Of a stretch of 64,000 nucleotides of DNA, positions 1-7,337 are shown in pieces (position 1 is the stretch's first letter; every line of letters begins with the position of its first letter). The notes beneath the pieces were generated by a model. That model was not told where the DNA came from. It was given only the letters and a program-made list of their open reading frames with translations, and ran no database searches. The translations under genes and the position numbers were made by a program. The DNA comes from SZAS-79 sp965279075. GTDB lineage: Bacteria; Pseudomonadota; Gammaproteobacteria; Burkholderiales; SG8-39. The stretch lies in NCBI GenBank assembly GCA_965279075.1, contig CBDIHI010000009.1:124001-188000 (forward strand). Direction: 5' to 3'.

Positions 1-832
1 GGATGGGATGGTTGGTCATTGTCAGGTTGCCGATGCGGATGCGCACCTTGTCGTTCTTGCGCACGACCAGAGGGTCGATGCCCGGAAAGATGCGGCTGTT
101 CCACGACCACAGGTTGAAATCAGCCATGGTCATGATCTTGGGGGTGTAGCTGCCCGGATCGATGTCGTAGGCGTTGAGCAGGAACACGAAATCGCGGTCG
201 ACTTCCTGGATCAGCGGGTGCTTCGCTTTCGGGTGCGTTACCCAGAAACCCATCATGCCCATCGCCATCTGCGTCATCTCGTCGGCGTGGGGGTGGTACA
301 TGAAGGTGCCGGGCCGCCGCGCGACGAATTCGTAAACCATCGTCTTGCCCGGCTGGATGGCCTTCTGGTTCAGGCCGGACACGCCGTCCATCCCGTTGGG
401 CAGGCGCTGGCCGTGCCAGTGGATGCTGGTGTGCTCCGGCAGCCTGTTGGTCACGAAAATCCGCACCCGGTCGCCCTCCACGACCTCGATGGTCGGGCCG
501 GGGGACTGTCCGTTGTAACCCCACAAGTGAGCCTTGAACCCCGGCGACATTTCGCGCACCACGGGCTCCGCGACGAGGTGGAACTCCTTCACGCCACTGT
601 TCATGCGCCAAGGCAACGTCCAGCCGTTGAGCGTCACCACCGGATTGAAATGGCGGCCGGTGGAGGGCGCCACCGGCGGCATGGTGCCGGCACTCGTCTG
701 GATCACCGGCTCGGGCAGCGCCGCCATTGCGACCCTGCTGACCGAGGCGGCGGTCACCGCGGCGGTCACCGCGGCAGTCGCCGCGGCACCCACCGCGCCG
801 GCCCGCCGGAAAAATTCCCTTCTGGAGTTCAT
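1..832 (-). CDS. Multicopper oxidase, CopA/CueO type (3' part outside window)
   Basis: Periplasmic copper-dependent oxidase expected to detoxify Cu(I) using oxygen. The N-terminus is a Tat signal (twin arginines at residues 4-5 of MNSRREFF, then an Ala-rich stretch). Type 2/3 copper ligand motifs of the first cupredoxin domain are visible: HWH at 138-140 and HPH at 180-182. A Met-rich patch follows at 185-194, as in copper-resistance oxidases. 277 codons are present; the C-terminal cupredoxin domain with the HCH type motif lies beyond base 1. It is the last visible gene of the copper operon, 16 bp after the TolC-like gene. Copper oxidase is well supported; the exact subfamily is not, because the C-terminus is missing. 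Confidence 0.93.
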   Translation of the reverse strand, partial: MNSRREFFRRAGAVGAAATAAVTAAVTAASVSRVAMAALPEPVIQTSAGTMPPVAPSTGRHFNPVVTLNGWTLPWRMNSGVKEFHLVAEPVVREMSPGFKAHLWGYNGQSPGPTIEVVEGDRVRIFVTNRLPEHTSIHWHGQRLPNGMDGVSGLNQKAIQPGKTMVYEFVARRPGTFMYHPHADEMTQMAMGMMGFWVTHPKAKHPLIQEVDRDFVFLLNAYDIDPGSYTPKIMTMADFNLWSWNSRIFPGIDPLVVRKNDKVRIRIGNLTMTNHPI

Positions 833-848
833 GATTTGTCCTGTTCGC

Positions 849-2261
849 TCAGTGGCCGCCGGCGGCTTCGCCGCCGGGCTGGAGGATCCTGGGGCGGGAG
901 GCGCCGGGCCGGGGCTTGCCGACCAGCGCGCTGTCGAGGTCGGCTTTCGCGACCCAGTAGTCGCGCAGCGCTTCGATGTAACCGTTCACGCTGGCGATCT
1001 GCGAGCGCGCGTCGGCAAGCAGTTCGAACACGCCGATCAGCATGCCGTTGTAGCGCAACTGGTTCTCCTCGGCGATGCGCTTCCTCAGCGGCACGACCTC
1101 GTCGCGGTAGTGGCGGGCGACGTCGTAACGCACGCGGGAAGTCCGATAGGCCTCGCGTACTTCGGAGCGCGCGTTCACGGCGGCCTCCGCGGCCCGGTCG
1201 ACCGCCTGCATGTAGATCGCCTCTGCCTTGGCCACACGCGACGAGCCCCAGTCGAAAAGCGGCAGCTCGAAGCTGATCTCGTAGCCCTTCTTCCACGGCG
1301 ATGTGCGCGGCCCCTCGAGCACGCGCGCCGGGCCGACCTCCAGCACGTTGATGAAGCGCGTCGTCCGGGCAAGGCCGAGGTTCTTCGCGAGAGACTCGGC
1401 CTCGAGGCGCACCGCCTGCAGGTCGAGCCTGCGCTCCATCGCGGCCTGCTCCACCTCCGGCAGGTCCTCCGCTTCCTTCGGCAGGTCGGGAAGCCGCTCG
1501 GGCAGGGCGAACTGCGCCTGCACCCCCCACAGGCCGAGCAGCCGGGTGAGGCGCTCGCGGGACGCGATCCGGGCTTCCTCCGCCCGCGCGACGCCGAGCG
1601 CCGCATCGGCATAGAAACCCTGCTCGCGCGCCTGCTGCAGCGCTCCCCAGTTGCCGGCGCGAACCATGCGGCGCGCGAGATCGGCGCTTGCCTCGGCCAC
1701 CGTCATCACCTGTCGCATGTAGCGTATCGATTCCTCGGCGCCGAGCGCGACGTAATAGGCCTTGCGCGTTTCCGCCGCGAGGTCGAGCACTTCCATCGCC
1801 ACACGCCGCTGCGTCTGCTCGAAACGGCGCTGCTCGACCTCGCGCGCAAGCGGCATCGTCGCAAGCGAGAAGATGTTGAAGGTAAGCGCCTGCTCGATCT
1901 TGTAGTCGTCCTCGTGACGGGCACGCAGCAAGGACAGGCGCGGGTTGGGCAGGCGGCCGGCCTGGACGAGGTCGGACTCGGAAATGCCCAGTTCGAAGAA
2001 CGCCGCCTGCAAGCCCTTGTTGTTCAAGAGCGCGAGCTGTACGGCGTCGTCCGCCGAAAGCGGAAGCGCCAGCAGTTCCGCAACGCGCTTGCCGATGGCC
2101 TCGCGATCGGCGTCGGTCTTCGCCCAGCGCACCTCCTTGCCGGCACGGTCCTGCACGGCCTGGCCGACAGTGCCAAAGCCGCCGTCGGGGCTGAAGGTCG
2201 CGCATCCGCCCAGTACGACGGCGGCGGCCACGGCGATCGGGGTTCTCATGGCGGGCCTCAT
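849..2261 (-). CDS. TolC/OEP-family outer-membrane efflux lipoprotein
   Basis: 470 aa outer-membrane factor. A lipobox (LGGC, Cys20) follows a short hydrophobic signal, so it should be lipid-anchored like CusC and other OEP channels. The body shows the two repeats of long amphipathic helices rich in Ala, Glu and Arg that build the periplasmic tunnel, with beta-strand segments near LPNPRLSL and ISFELPLFDWG. The start ATG overlaps the stop of the upstream small gene (ATGA), which implies translational coupling; Met5 (2249) is an alternative start. No inner-membrane pump or adaptor is nearby, so its partner is either beyond the left edge or elsewhere. Copper export is inferred from the operon. 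Confidence 0.88.
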   Translation of the reverse strand: MRPAMRTPIAVAAAVVLGGCATFSPDGGFGTVGQAVQDRAGKEVRWAKTDADREAIGKRVAELLALPLSADDAVQLALLNNKGLQAAFFELGISESDLVQAGRLPNPRLSLLRARHEDDYKIEQALTFNIFSLATMPLAREVEQRRFEQTQRRVAMEVLDLAAETRKAYYVALGAEESIRYMRQVMTVAEASADLARRMVRAGNWGALQQAREQGFYADAALGVARAEEARIASRERLTRLLGLWGVQAQFALPERLPDLPKEAEDLPEVEQAAMERRLDLQAVRLEAESLAKNLGLARTTRFINVLEVGPARVLEGPRTSPWKKGYEISFELPLFDWGSSRVAKAEAIYMQAVDRAAEAAVNARSEVREAYRTSRVRYDVARHYRDEVVPLRKRIAEENQLRYNGMLIGVFELLADARSQIASVNGYIEALRDYWVAKADLDSALVGKPRPGASRPRILQPGGEAAGGH

Positions 2262-2593
2262 TTCTTCGGGTGGCCGCCATGGCCTTGGTGACGGGACGCG
2301 CCCGATCCGGCCGGCTCACTCTCGCCGGCGGGCTTCGCCTCCTCGGCCTCCTTGGCATACGCCCGCCATCCGCCAATGCGGCCGACGGTGTCGTTAGCGT
2401 CCTTCCACGACCCCGCCTTCTCTTCGGTATAGGACCGGTAGCCCGCGAACGGCGACTCGTATGAGACACGCGGCACGACGGCGCGCGCATCCTGGGGGGC
2501 GGGACGCTGGATCGCTTGCGCGGGTTGCGCGCAGGCCAGCGGGACTGCAAAGGCGATGGGCAACGCCCATGCCGTACGGTAAACGGGATGCAT
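2258..2593 (-). CDS. Small secreted protein of the copper operon
   Basis: 111 aa protein starting at the ATG preceded by GAGGATCAC, a good ribosome site. Residues 1-27 form a Sec signal peptide ending in AQPAQA. The mature part is charged, contains SYESPFAGYRSY and WKDANDTVGRIGGWRAYAKEAE, and ends in a Gly/His/Lys tail (HQGHGGHPKK) that could bind metal. I do not recognise a named family. Small proteins of this type sit next to TolC and multicopper oxidase genes in betaproteobacterial copper operons, so a periplasmic accessory or copper-carrying role is inferred, not shown. It is coupled to the downstream gene by a 4-bp overlap. Confidence 0.8.
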   Translation of the reverse strand: MHPVYRTAWALPIAFAVPLACAQPAQAIQRPAPQDARAVVPRVSYESPFAGYRSYTEEKAGSWKDANDTVGRIGGWRAYAKEAEEAKPAGESEPAGSGASRHQGHGGHPKK

Positions 2594-2669
2594 GTGATCC
2601 TCACGAAACGCATTTCGGAACCCCGTCGCGCACCGCGGCAACGGGACCTTCGAACGCGGCTGGAGCCGC

Positions 2670-3098
2670 TTATGCGAGGCGGGATCGGGGCGGGCGCTTT
2701 GGCCCGCCGGTGACAAAGGCCGTCGGGAACTGGAAAGCCGAAAGGATCCGGTCACCTGCCATGGCGGGCATGGCCAGGTCCGGCGGGAAAGCAAGCAGGG
2801 CCACGCCGACGCAGCAGGTGGCGCATGCGCTGCAACCGGAGCCGGAATACTCGCTGGCCGCGGAAGGCCCCGTGTCGGACGATGCTACCGCTCCGCCATG
2901 CTGGTCGTCGCGCCCGGTTTCATGCTCAGGAGCGGAGGTCGCGACCTCGTGCTGATGTGCATGCCCGTCGGACGCCTCGAATGCGGCGATGCGCTCGTGC
3001 ATGGGGCCGCAGGTCAGCATGGCCGATGCCGCGAAGCCCTGCGCGGGTATCGAGAGCATGAGAAGCCAGACCAGCGGAGTTTTGAGGAAATGCAGCAT
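2670..3098 (-). CDS. Cys/His-rich secreted protein, first gene of the copper operon (CopL-like)
   Basis: 142 aa. A signal peptide (MLHFLKTPLVWLLMLSIPA) is followed by a His-rich acidic stretch (HAHQHE at 46-51, DDQHGG at 64-69) and a Cys cluster C89xxC92xxC95C96, with another Cys at 30. The composition and first-gene position recall CopL, the metal-binding regulatory protein encoded upstream of copAB in xanthomonads; I infer resemblance, not orthology. The start is the first in-frame ATG after the CueR-type promoter; upstream in-frame Met codons lie inside or beyond the promoter and cannot be used by that transcript. The predicted transcript begins within a few bases of this ATG, so the message should be nearly leaderless. 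Confidence 0.75.
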   Translation of the reverse strand: MLHFLKTPLVWLLMLSIPAQGFAASAMLTCGPMHERIAAFEASDGHAHQHEVATSAPEHETGRDDQHGGAVASSDTGPSAASEYSGSGCSACATCCVGVALLAFPPDLAMPAMAGDRILSAFQFPTAFVTGGPKRPPRSRLA

Positions 3099-3106
3099 AT
3101 TGGTGA

Positions 3107-3137
3107 AGTCTAAACCTTTCCGCCGCGGGAAAGTCAA
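3107..3137 (-). promoter_or_regulatory. CueR-type (MerR family) copper promoter/operator
   Basis: On the minus strand the -35 is TTGACT (3137-3132) and the -10 TAGACT (3112-3107), separated by exactly 19 bp. The spacer carries a dyad with CTTTCC and GGAAAG arms. The over-long 19-bp spacer with this dyad is the hallmark of promoters activated by MerR-family CueR, and the bases closely resemble the known E. coli copA operator. No cueR gene is in the window. Confidence 0.85.
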
Positions 3138-3224
3138 GCGAGAAATGCGGACGGTCTGGACACCGCCCCCACTCCTCTCCGACAATCCCCTGCCCCAAAG
3201 GTTCAATCGAAAAGCAGGGAAACC

Positions 3225-3689
3225 ATGGCCAACGCAGGCGTCGTATCAATGGAGGAGGCGAGGAAACTCTCCGGCCTCGAATTCATGCAGGGCATCGCCT
3301 CGGGCAAGTACCCCGCCCCGCCGATCGCCGAGACCATGGATTTCACGCTTGACGAGGTCGGGCCCGGACTCGCGGTGTTTTCCGGCGAAGGAAAGTTCGC
3401 GCACTACAACCCGCTGGGCACAGTGCACGGCGGCTGGATCGCGACGCTGCTCGACTCGTGCATGGGGTGCTGCGTGCATACGATGCTCAAGCCCGGGCAG
3501 GGCTACACCAGCCTCGAGATCAAGGTGAACTTCGTGCGGCCGGTCCTGGAGACTTCGGGGCGCGTGCGCGCAGAGGGCCGGGTGATCCACATCGGGCGCA
3601 CTACTGCGACCGCCGAGGGAAAGCTGATCGACGCCTCCGGCAAGCTGCTGGCGCACGGCACGACGACCTGCATCATCTTCTCGGCCTAG
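3225..3689 (+). CDS. PaaI-type hotdog acyl-CoA thioesterase
   Basis: 154 aa single-domain hotdog protein expected to hydrolyse acyl- or aryl-CoA thioesters in the cytoplasm. The family signature is clear: YNPLGTVHGGW at 61-71, with HGG at 68-70 at the start of the hotdog helix and Asp77 in LLDSCMG; the later strand NFVRPV also fits. AGGGAAA lies before the ATG. It is divergent from the copper operon and convergent with the flavoprotein gene, whose stop codon interlocks with its own in a shared CTAG (3686-3689). The substrate cannot be told from sequence. Confidence 0.9.
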   Translation: MANAGVVSMEEARKLSGLEFMQGIASGKYPAPPIAETMDFTLDEVGPGLAVFSGEGKFAHYNPLGTVHGGWIATLLDSCMGCCVHTMLKPGQGYTSLEIKVNFVRPVLETSGRVRAEGRVIHIGRTTATAEGKLIDASGKLLAHGTTTCIIFSA

Positions 3690-5278
3690 CCGGGGAAGCG
3701 CCTGCCGAAATCCCGCAGCACTTCGCGCGCGCAGTTGTGCCCGGGCGCGCCGGTGACCCCGCCGCCCGGGTGCGCGCCCGATCCGCACAGGTAGAGGCCC
3801 TTCAGCGGACCGCGATAGTCGGCGTACCCCAGCATCGGGCGTGCCGAATACAACTGATCGAGGGACAGCGCGCCGTGGAAGATGTCCCCGCCAACCAGCC
3901 CGAACTTCTCCTCGAGGTCCGCCGGGGACAGCGCCGTGTGCGCAACGACGCTCTTGCGGAACCCCGGCGCATGGCTTTCGACGACGTCGAAGATCCGCCC
4001 GATCGCCTCGTCCTTGCGCGTGGCCCAATCCGTCGTCGGCGAGAAGTGCTGGCAGAACAGGCTCGCCACGTGCGCACCCCTCGGCGCGAGTGAATCGTCG
4101 AGCGTGCTGGGAATCAGCATCTCGACGATCGGCGCCCTGGAAATCCCGTCCGCTTTCGCGTCGAGGTACGCGCGATCCATGTAATCGAGCGTCGGCGCCA
4201 TGATGATCCCCGAGCCATGGTGCGGCCCCGGCTCGGGCAGGCAGGAAAAGCGCGGCAATTCCGACAAGGCGACGTTCATGCGGAACGTGGCCGATCCGCA
4301 CTTCCAGCGCTCCATGCGTGAAGCGAACTCCGCAGGCAGGGCGCCGCGGTCGACGAGGCTCATGTAAAGCAGTTTGGGGTTGACGTTGCCGACCACGCAC
4401 TTTGCCGCGATCTCCGTGCCGTCGGCGAGCGTGACGCCGACCGCCTTGCCGCCCGCGACGTTCACGCTCGCGACCGCCACATCGCAATCGATCTCCACGC
4501 CGAGGCGCTTCGCCTTGGCCGCCATGGCCTGCGTGATCGCGCCCATGCCGCCGATCGCATGGCCCCAGGCGCCCTTCTTGCCGTTCACCTCGCCGAAGCA
4601 ATGGTGCAGCAGCACGTAGGCCGTGCCCGGATGGAAAGGGCTGGCGAAATTGCCGACCACCGCGTCGAAGCCGAACGCCGCCTTCACGCCCTCGCCCTCG
4701 AACCAGCCTTCAAGGAACTCGGCTGCGCTTTGCGCGAAGAGGTTCACGAGGTCCCGGCGCGATTCCATGTCGAGTTGCTTGGCGAGGCGCCCCGCCTTCA
4801 CCGCGCGCAGCAGGTCCAGCACGCCGCCGCCGACGTTGGGCGGGCATTCGAGCACGAGCTCGCGCAGCACATCGGCCACGCGTTCCAGCATCGCCCAGTA
4901 CTGCGGCAGGCACTCCGCGTCGCGCTTGGAGAACCGCGCGAGTTCGGCCTGCGTCGCCGCTTGCCCGCCACCGATCTTGAGATACTCGCCGCCGTCCAGC
5001 GGCAGGAAGTTGGACAGCGGCCGCTCGACGATCCTTAGGCCGTGCTCAGCCAGCCGCAGGTCGCGGATCACCTTCGGGTTCAAGAGGCTCACCGTGTAGG
5101 CCGCGACCGAGTTGCGGAAGCCCGGGTGGAATTCCTCCGTCACCGCGGCCCCGCCGACCACGCCGCGGCGTTCCAGCACGCGCACTTTCAGCCCGCCGCG
5201 GGCGAGATAGCACGCGCAGGCGAGGCCGTTGTGGCCTGCGCCGATGATGACGGCATCGTAGGGTGTCGGCAGGGACAT
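3686..5278 (-). CDS. FAD-dependent oxidoreductase, phytoene-desaturase/PYROXD2-like
   Basis: 530 aa flavoprotein of the amine-oxidase/carotenoid-desaturase fold. The N-terminal dinucleotide motif GAGHNG (13-18) sits in a beta-alpha-beta unit ending at the ERRGVVGGAA stretch; the C-terminal FAD-binding segment is LYLCGSGAHPGGGVTGAPGHNCA. Length and both motifs match bacterial CrtI-like and PYROXD2-like proteins. No carotenoid genes (crtB, crtE) are near, so a carotenoid role is not supported; the reaction is unknown. It is divergent from the NYN gene with a perfect 18-bp palindrome between them. No strong Shine-Dalgarno is seen. Confidence 0.85.
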   Translation of the reverse strand: MSLPTPYDAVIIGAGHNGLACACYLARGGLKVRVLERRGVVGGAAVTEEFHPGFRNSVAAYTVSLLNPKVIRDLRLAEHGLRIVERPLSNFLPLDGGEYLKIGGGQAATQAELARFSKRDAECLPQYWAMLERVADVLRELVLECPPNVGGGVLDLLRAVKAGRLAKQLDMESRRDLVNLFAQSAAEFLEGWFEGEGVKAAFGFDAVVGNFASPFHPGTAYVLLHHCFGEVNGKKGAWGHAIGGMGAITQAMAAKAKRLGVEIDCDVAVASVNVAGGKAVGVTLADGTEIAAKCVVGNVNPKLLYMSLVDRGALPAEFASRMERWKCGSATFRMNVALSELPRFSCLPEPGPHHGSGIIMAPTLDYMDRAYLDAKADGISRAPIVEMLIPSTLDDSLAPRGAHVASLFCQHFSPTTDWATRKDEAIGRIFDVVESHAPGFRKSVVAHTALSPADLEEKFGLVGGDIFHGALSLDQLYSARPMLGYADYRGPLKGLYLCGSGAHPGGGVTGAPGHNCAREVLRDFGRRFPG

Positions 5279-5300
5279 GCGGTCCGGCTTAGTTGCAGGG

Positions 5301-5318
5301 ATATACTGCGCAGTATAT
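5301..5318. promoter_or_regulatory. Perfect 18-bp palindrome in a divergent promoter region
   Basis: ATATACTGCGCAGTATAT is fully self-complementary and fills much of the gap between two divergent genes. It places a TATACT (-10-like) hexamer on each strand, at 5302-5307 on plus and 5317-5312 on minus, and overlaps the ATG of the NYN gene. It may be an operator, a symmetric bidirectional promoter, or both. No convincing -35 is seen for either direction. Confidence 0.6.
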
Positions 5319-6162
5319 GACTACCATCCAAGACAACCGGAACCTGGCCCTGTTCTGCGACTTCGAGAACGTGGCGCTGGGCGTGCGCGAGGCGAAGTAC
5401 GAGAAGTTCGACATCGGCCTCGTCCTCGAAAGGTTGCTGCTCAAGGGCAGCATCGTCGTGAAGAAGGCCTACTGCGACTGGGAACGCTACAAGGAATTCA
5501 AGGGCGGCATGCACGAGGCTTCCTTCGAGCTGATCGAGATCCCGCACGTGCGCATGTCCGGCAAGAACTCGGCCGACATCCGCATGGTGGTCGACGCCCT
5601 GGACCTGTGCTACACGAAATCCCACGTCGACACCTTCGTCATCATCAGCGGCGACTCGGACTTCTCGCCGCTGGTCTCCAAGCTGCGCGAGAACAACAAG
5701 ACCGTGATCGCGGTCGGCGTGAAGAACTCGACCTCGAACCTGCTGATCGCCAACTGCGACGAGTTCATCTTCTACGACGACCTCGTGCGCGAACAGAAGG
5801 GCAAGACCAGGCGCGCCGAGCCCAAACGGGCCGAGAAGAAGCCGGCCCGCGGCAAGGCGGCCCCGGCCGCTGCCGCGGCCGCGCCCGCCTTGCCGGTCGA
5901 GGAAAAGGACAAGAAGCTGGAGGCCTATGACCTCGTTCTCGCCACCACCGAGGCGCTGGCGGCCGAACGCGACGCCGAGGACAAGATCTGGGGTTCGATG
6001 GTGAAGCAGGCCCTCAAGCGCCGGAACCCCGGGTTCTCGGAGAGCTACTACGGCTTCAAGTCCTTCAACCAGCTGCTGGAGGAAGCCGCCGCGAGGAAGC
6101 TCCTCGAACTCGAGCGCGACGAGAAATCCGGCGGCTACATCGTACGGAGCGTTTCCCACTGA
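5317..6162 (+). CDS. NYN-domain (PIN-like) nuclease with C-terminal LOTUS/OST-HTH domain
   Basis: 281 aa, counting from the ATG that overlaps the palindrome; an upstream in-frame Met at 5293 lies before the palindrome and is less likely. Residues 9-155 form a NYN domain with acidic residues typical of the PIN-like active site: D15 in FCDFENV, D87 in NSADIRM, and D113/D115 in SGDSDFSPLV. A Lys/Ala/Pro-rich linker (about 161-200) leads to a winged-helix-like LOTUS domain (about 203-281). Such LabA-like proteins are presumed RNA-processing nucleases; the target is unknown. It overlaps the enolase-family gene by one base, so the two are probably coupled. Confidence 0.85.
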   Translation: MTTIQDNRNLALFCDFENVALGVREAKYEKFDIGLVLERLLLKGSIVVKKAYCDWERYKEFKGGMHEASFELIEIPHVRMSGKNSADIRMVVDALDLCYTKSHVDTFVIISGDSDFSPLVSKLRENNKTVIAVGVKNSTSNLLIANCDEFIFYDDLVREQKGKTRRAEPKRAEKKPARGKAAPAAAAAAPALPVEEKDKKLEAYDLVLATTEALAAERDAEDKIWGSMVKQALKRRNPGFSESYYGFKSFNQLLEEAAARKLLELERDEKSGGYIVRSVSH

Positions 6163-7331
6163 TGCGCATCAAGTCCGTCCAGGCCACCTGGCTGCACGTC
6201 CCCATCCCCGAGAAACAGCAGCACGTCTCCGACTTCGGCAGGATAAGTTCGTTTGACTGCACGCTGGTGCGGATCGAAACCGAGTGCGGCATCGTCGGCT
6301 GGGGCGAGGCGAAGGAAGAAGTCGGCAGCGCCGGCAACAACCGCACCGTCACCAAGGCGATCAACGAGAAGTACGGGCCGGACCTCGTCGGCGAGGACCC
6401 GCGCGACATCGTGCGGCTCAACGAGCTCATGTACAACGGCGTGCGCGGGCACTATGCGCTGACCCACGGCCGCGTGTTCCCCGCACTCGGCCGCCGTGGC
6501 GCGTCGATCTGCGCCATGAGCGGCATCGACCTCGCGCTGTGGGACATCCTCGGCAAGTCCCTGAACGCGCCCGTGTGGCGCCTGCTCGGCGGCCGCAAGG
6601 CCGAACGCATGCCGATCTACGCCTCGGGCGGCTGGGCGGATGCCAAGGGCATCGGCGAGCAGCTGCTGGGCTACGTGAAGAAAGGGAACGTCGGCGCGGT
6701 GAAGATGCGCGTCGGCATCATCGACGGCAGCGTCGCCAGGTCCGTGGAACGCGTGAAGGCGGCGCGCGCGGCGCTGGGCCCGGACATCGGCCTTGCCTGC
6801 GACGCCCACGGCACCTGGAGCGTGGCCGAAGCCAAGCAGTTCTGCCGCAAGGTGGAGGATCTCGACCTCATGTGGTTCGAAGAGCCGGTGACTGCGGACG
6901 ACAAGCGCGGCTATGCCGAAGTGCGCCGTTCGTCGTCTGTCCCGATCTCGGCCGGGGAGTCCGAGTTCAACCGCTTTGACTTCCGGGAGCTGGCCGAGCT
7001 CGGCGCGGCCGATATCCTGCAGCCCGACCTCGCCATCTGCGGCGGCATCAGCGAAGCGATGAAGATTGCCGCGATCGCATCCGCCTACAACCTGCGCCTC
7101 GCGCCGCACCTGTGGACCGGGGCGCTGGCCTTCGCGGCCGGCATGCACGTCACGGCGGCCACGTCGTGCGGCTTCATCCTCGAGTATTCGTTCGGCGCCA
7201 ATCCTCTCCTGCAGGAGTTGCCTGTGGAGGGATTTCCGGTGAAGGACGGCACCATCGAGATCCCGGACCGGCCGGGCCTCGGCGTCACGATCAACGAAGA
7301 GTTCGTCAAGCGCTACGCCGTCCCGGCCTGA
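6162..7331 (+). CDS. Enolase-superfamily (mandelate racemase/muconate lactonizing type) enzyme
   Basis: 389 aa with a capping domain followed by a TIM barrel. Metal ligands fit the family: D214 (CDAHGTW), E240 (WFEEP) and E266 (SAGES). The general base position on the second strand reads K181-M-R183 (AVKMRVG) instead of the more usual KxK, and His316 sits in APHLWTG. This suggests a sugar-acid dehydratase-like or racemase-like reaction through an enolate, but the acid substrate cannot be named. The ATG overlaps the NYN stop codon (TGATG). It is convergent with htrA, 6 bp apart. Confidence 0.85.
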   Translation: MRIKSVQATWLHVPIPEKQQHVSDFGRISSFDCTLVRIETECGIVGWGEAKEEVGSAGNNRTVTKAINEKYGPDLVGEDPRDIVRLNELMYNGVRGHYALTHGRVFPALGRRGASICAMSGIDLALWDILGKSLNAPVWRLLGGRKAERMPIYASGGWADAKGIGEQLLGYVKKGNVGAVKMRVGIIDGSVARSVERVKAARAALGPDIGLACDAHGTWSVAEAKQFCRKVEDLDLMWFEEPVTADDKRGYAEVRRSSSVPISAGESEFNRFDFRELAELGAADILQPDLAICGGISEAMKIAAIASAYNLRLAPHLWTGALAFAAGMHVTAATSCGFILEYSFGANPLLQELPVEGFPVKDGTIEIPDRPGLGVTINEEFVKRYAVPA

Positions 7332-7337
7332 GGGCCG

